This document shows, one piece after another, positions 60,160 through 64,000 of a stretch of DNA of 64,000 nt. Source of the stretch: Cyathus striatus (Eukaryota > Basidiomycota > Agaricomycetes > Agaricales > Nidulariaceae); the NCBI GenBank assembly GCA_025738555.1, contig JAOVFP010000006.1, forward strand, positions 5,208,001-5,272,000. Direction: 5' to 3'. Within the stretch, counting starts at the first letter, position 1; the number at the start of each line of letters is the position of its first letter. Made by a program: the position numbers and the translations under genes. The notes beneath the pieces are model-generated. The model searched no databases and was not told the origin of the DNA. It saw nothing but the letters and a program-made list of their open reading frames with translations.

Positions 60160-60740
60160 CTATTTTTTTACCTGGAGCTGTCCAACAATGTGATAAAATA
60201 TAACTTGATAATTGGATTGTAATAATGCCGTTGCAAGCAACGTCACTTGGCCAACACCGAGAAGTGTTTGAAACTCCACCAGCATTGTGGCTATACCAGT
60301 ATATTCATTTCCGTAACTTCTCCCTAAGGCCTTTTGCATTATTCGACGAAAAAATAGTAGTATTCCCACAATTAAAGTGGTCAGCACGAAGTTCTGGACA
60401 GTGTTGATAATTTCAAACACCACTAATAAATTAAAGCAGCCACTCTCAGTTGTTAGAGTGAAAATGGTAAGCAAATCCATCCCTAATAGGTCAATCGTGA
60501 CTCAGTCTCCTCAAAACATACGTACTAATTAAGATGTCCAAAGGATACCATTTGACTCAGAGAGGACAATAAAAATTTATTCCATTTTTTATGCTTCAAG
60601 TCATGATATATATAAAAAAGCCCCATATCTAATTGACTGAGGGTTATTTACCTTGTATGACAAACAAGTAAACATGACATACCATGACTGTGTTGACAGT
60701 CCAAGCTGTTAACACAAAGCAAATATTTTCCAATAAGTTG
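60160..60740 (-). pseudogene. multi-pass membrane protein, internal exons only
   Basis: An exon ending near 60676 encodes ENICFVLTAWTVN-type sequence and aligns with the exon-1 end of the gene at 43016-43417. After about 200 bp a block at 60480-60160 encodes IINTVQNFVLTTLIVGILLF and EYTGIATMLVEFQTLLGV, then YHIVGQLQ before a possible donor. These are typical C-terminal helices of the same basidiomycete 7-TM family. The N-terminal exons are missing beyond 60750, where repeated sequence begins. Confidence 0.55.
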
Positions 60741-60769
60741 GGTTGTACTGAAGATAAATCTATGGTGGT

Positions 60770-60960
60770 CAAAGTGCACATTTAATAGGTGCACAAATAC
60801 TTTTGAACCAAGCGCAAACATTTTGGGTGTTGTTCGGCACACATTTTTAGTCCCAGTGCAAACATTTTTGGTCCCAGTGCAAACATTTCTGCAGCACAAA
60901 CACATTTCTATAGTGTACACATTTCCTGTAGAACACAAATTTTTGTAGTGAACTTTTTGC
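60770..60960 (-). repeat. degenerate repeats of GTGCAAACATTT type
   Basis: About eight imperfect units containing GCRCAAAYATTT, for example two near-identical 29-bp units at 60845-60900. Non-coding. Confidence 0.5.
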
Positions 60961-61089
60961 ATTCAATGCAAGGATTTCAACAGTGCCAAATATATATAGA
61001 GTCCCATGTATTGAAGTTATTGATGAAATAAAGATTTATTATAGTAAATATGTAGTAGACAAGACATGTACACAAGATTATGAAGGAGA

Positions 61090-61780
61090 AAGCCTGTGAG
61101 ATATCTTGCAAGCACTCATCACTTGACATGCATCTGATCCTTCTCAAAAAGGAGATGAAAAATTTCATTGAGCTTGTACATTTGTGCGAATTTCTGAATA
61201 GCAAGTGCCAGGAGGTCGCAAAACAGAGAGCCTGGGTGAACAAGAGAAAGGCCAGGTGAAGAGAGTCCAGATGAGGCAGGTTGCTTGGGAAGAAGGGATG
61301 CAACATGATGGTGGTGGGCTTGAGATGACACCAAAAGGCTAAGAGTGGATAGTGGTGGTGGTGGCTGCCAAAACAAATAGCTGTTGTGGACAAAAGGGAG
61401 GGAGGCAATATTGCTGGTGGGAACTGGTGGTGGATGATGGCATGGGAGGCAGTGATGGTTGGTGGATGTGGCATCGATAACATTGGGAAGAAACTGATAT
61501 TCTCATCATTGTTGCGATGCAGGAGAGGGAGGAGGGAAGGCTGGGTGAGGTGGTTTCAATGCCATTCTTGCCAGCATGATGAGATGCTAAGGGTGGTGAT
61601 GGGGACATCATGGGCAATACTGATAGTGGAGGGAGAGAGGTGCATGAGGGGAGAGGGGAGAAGGCTGAGAGGAGGTGGTAGGAAGGGGGTACAGTGTTCC
61701 AGGTCTGGACTGACTGAGTACCTCTTTAATCTGACTTCACATCCTCGTCATGATCTATATCACCTCACCCTTCCCCCTCA
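61090..61780. other. purine-rich (plus strand) interval, no gene supported
   Basis: Open frames on both strands come from GGTGGT- and GGGAGG-rich composition. None shows a domain or plausible splice structure. Confidence 0.4.
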
Positions 61781-62069
61781 ATAGGTTATATACAATTGAT
61801 AAATTTAAAACAGAGAAGAAAAAACTTACTAATTACAATGTAAGTGTGATAGACCCCTAGGTAATTGTCACTGGTCACAAATTCACCCACCACTGGCACC
61901 AACATGCCACAGTCATGAGTACAGTGGCTCTTGTGCCTACTCTATCCAGGTGCTGCAGCTGTGGCCTCCAGCTGAAAAATAGGGGAGGGAGGGGTGCCAG
62001 CCATTTTGATCATATAACAGCAGTGTTATATGATTGCTCCAATCAAATAAGCCATGCCATTATATGATT

Positions 62070-62420
62070 GGGATCATAAACAATCATTGAGGTTCTAATT
62101 GAATACTACTATTGTATGAATGTATTAAATGATCATAAGCAATCATTGATTGTTTCTAATTGGATATTACTATTGTATGGATGGTTAGGTGATCATAGAC
62201 AATCATTGATTTATCTAATTGAATACTACTATTGTATGAATGCATTGGGTGATCATAGACAATCATTGATTTATCTAATTGAATACTACTATTGTATGGA
62301 TACATTGGGTGGATGATCATAGACAATCATTGATTTTTTCTAATTGGATATTACTACTGTATGGATGTTTAGGTGATCATAGACAATCATTGATTATTAC
62401 TAATTGGATATTATTTTTGT
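62070..62420 (+). repeat. subterminal 60-bp tandem repeats of the sibling element
   Basis: Five to six units of 60 bp with GGTGATCATAGACAATCATTG and CTAATTGAATACTACTATTG (each a landmark, not the whole unit). The unit length differs from the 81 bp of the first element, but GATCA pairs and position are shared. Confidence 0.75.
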
Positions 62421-62439
62421 ATCAATGAGTCATGTTTTA

Positions 62440-63110
62440 ACTGCATCACATTTGTCACACATTTCTCACATGTTATATACTTCCCATGCATTCTGCATGT
62501 TATGCTTTTTATATGTGCCACATATATCACATATCTCCTGTGCTCTCACATTTCCCACACTACACACATAATTCCAGCACATCACATAATTCCTGTGCAT
62601 CACCACATTTCCTGCACTTCACATATTTCTTGCACATTACATATGTTACATATGTTACACCTGTCACGCTTCCACGCTCGTCATGTTTGTCACACATATC
62701 ACGTACATCACCACATTTCCCACGCTTCGCATATTTCCCACATGTCACACTTTTATGCTCATCATGTTTGTCACACTATGCATGCATGTTACATTTTCAT
62801 GCATGTCATGCACTCATACACATCACATTTTTACACATATCATGCTTACATGAGCATTACATGTGTCATGTGTGTCATGTGTGTCATGTCAATTCAATGA
62901 GACATGTCACGCTTTCATGTATGTCGCATTGGTCACATTTTTCACACTTTGTATGCATCACACATTTCACATGTTACATTTATCAGTCTGTGAGACATGT
63001 CACACTTTGTCTGCATAAGGTTTGTCATGCTTTACATGCATATTATATTTGTCACACTTTCCTGAACATCACATATATGGCACTTCTTTAAAGTGCATCA
63101 CACATTTCAT
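62440..63110 (+). repeat. decayed TGTCAC-type satellite of the sibling element
   Basis: Irregular 8-10 bp units such as CACATTTGTCAC, CATATATCAC and ACATGTCACG. The 201-codon frame across it is an artefact of the repeat. Confidence 0.7.
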
Positions 63111-64000
63111 ACATGGGGTTCCAACTGGTCTCTAATGAATGTGTTCCCATACCATTATAACACAGAAATGAGGACCTAGTGACATCACATTTCACTCTCA
63201 GTTCATTGTTTAGAAATGTCACTGGGTGTCAGCAATTGATGACTCAGACTGTTTTAAACAGATGAGGTCTGACTCTGTGAATCAGAACACTGCATGTAGA
63301 AATGATGGTAAGGATTAAGCAAAAGAAGAAAAGAAATAAAGCAGCTCTTCAGGGAAGAGAACAAGAAGAAATGAAGGTAATGATGTAGCTGATATTAATT
63401 AAAGAATAGAAATGTGAGTAGTAATATCCACTGGGCAAGTAAGCATAAAGAAGTACAGAAGGGGGTTTGAGTTACTAATACTAAAAGAACTCTATGACAT
63501 GTCAGAGAAGTGACCACATATGGTAGTAAAGAAGTGAAATTGATTGAAGAGTGGAGATAGTTTCTATAACCTCTCTGTTTCAATAAAACATAGACAACTG
63601 TCATGTAATCATGTAGAGTAAGTAAGTAGATATGTGACTATATAATATGTGTTTGAGGACTAAGGCTCCAACACATACATGAACTACATCTTCCATACTA
63701 GTTTCTCATTACTATTACAATTTCAGAACTTCCTAATTGATATATTCCATGTTATCACTTTAGATACTTGCTCCACTTAATGATGATTTGAATGGTGGTA
63801 CATACATACAGGTAACCACACATGTGATTGACTTCTCTCTTGGCCATAAAAGACTGGGCACCTAACAATTCTCCTCTCTTCTATGTCCTAGAGTTCCTGT
63901 TAGATGTACTGTGTTGCACAGCTCTCTAGGCTATATTGGGCTGTGTATGTAGCAGTGCTTTTCACTGCTCTGCTGTGTAGCACTGACTTGTACAGCACTG

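Larger units (their letters stand above)
61990..64000 (+). mobile_element. diverged sibling of the foldback element, right end outside window
   Basis: Begins AGGGGTGCCAGCCATTTTGATCA, matching the terminus at 6501. It then shows the same architecture: subterminal tandem repeats, a TGTCAC-type satellite, then unique AT-rich sequence to the window edge. The inverted right arm should lie to the right if complete. Confidence 0.65.

Noticed and set aside
60977..61784. Frames of 85-168 codons on both strands
   Set aside because: Purine-rich, GGT-repeat composition; no domain, no phased introns.
62486..63091. 201-codon frame rich in His, Cys and Ser
   Set aside because: Runs through a TGTCAC-type satellite; composition and repetition explain it.

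Overview
The window reads as repeat-rich, gene-poor nuclear DNA of a filamentous basidiomycete, most likely an Agaricomycete. The reasons are short introns of about 50-65 bp with GTRAGN donors and CTAAY branch sites, a DUF6533-type membrane protein gene, F-box/leucine-rich-repeat proteins, an Ngaro-like tyrosine-recombinase retrotransposon and a very large Ty3/gypsy element. No rRNA gene, convincing functional tRNA gene, CRISPR array or operon was seen.

Layout. 1-1392: minus-strand two-exon hypothetical gene running off the left edge. 1.5-3.3 kb: first copy of a dispersed non-coding repeat (called R1 here). 3.3-5.04 kb: minus-strand DUF6533-like gene with very small exons. 5.85-24.0 kb: one Ty3/gypsy retrotransposon with about 1.07-kb LTRs and target duplication CCTC (or ACCTC). 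Its 5' LTR is split by a 4.5-kb hAT-like foldback element with an 8-bp target duplication. Its sense strand carries gag, protease and pol. Between pol and the 3' LTR lie two minus-strand, intron-containing genes. 24.4-29.3 kb: LTR debris and a decayed Ngaro/DIRS-type element on the minus strand. 30.5-39 kb: repeats, an LTR-like insertion, R1 copies, tRNA-derived SINE heads and a broken F-box pseudogene. 39.16-40.84 kb: an apparently intact three-exon F-box gene. 41-48.4 kb: R1 copies, a 500-bp duplicated block, a truncated membrane-protein gene and a solo LTR. 48.77-49.95 kb: a TIR transposon with 241-bp inverted repeats. 50-54.4 kb: R1, two SINE heads and a second F-box pseudogene split by a solo LTR. 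57.94-58.32 kb: a ribosomal protein L4 pseudogene. 60.2-60.7 kb: a membrane-protein pseudogene. 62-64 kb: a diverged sibling of the foldback element running off the right edge.

The most interesting unit is the gypsy element. Gag ends immediately after a GGGTTTC heptamer that fits the X_XXY_YYZ rule for -1 frameshifting and is followed by a 6-bp stem. Protease and pol meet at a TGATG overlap. The antisense gene at 20758-22683 splices cleanly from four exons into 576 codons and contains six cysteines with Zn(II)2Cys6 spacing. Introns antisense to the genomic RNA would not be removed during retrotransposition, which would explain why they persist. This copy looks dead: the gag start reads ATT, and all three in-frame stops in pol are TGA where arginine CGA is likely. 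The same type of change recurs in the Ngaro element, suggesting C-to-T decay at CpG.

Several insertions are proven inside the window because an empty homologous site is also present: foldback element versus 3' LTR, TIR element versus other R1 copies, and insertions in F-box pseudogenes versus the intact gene.
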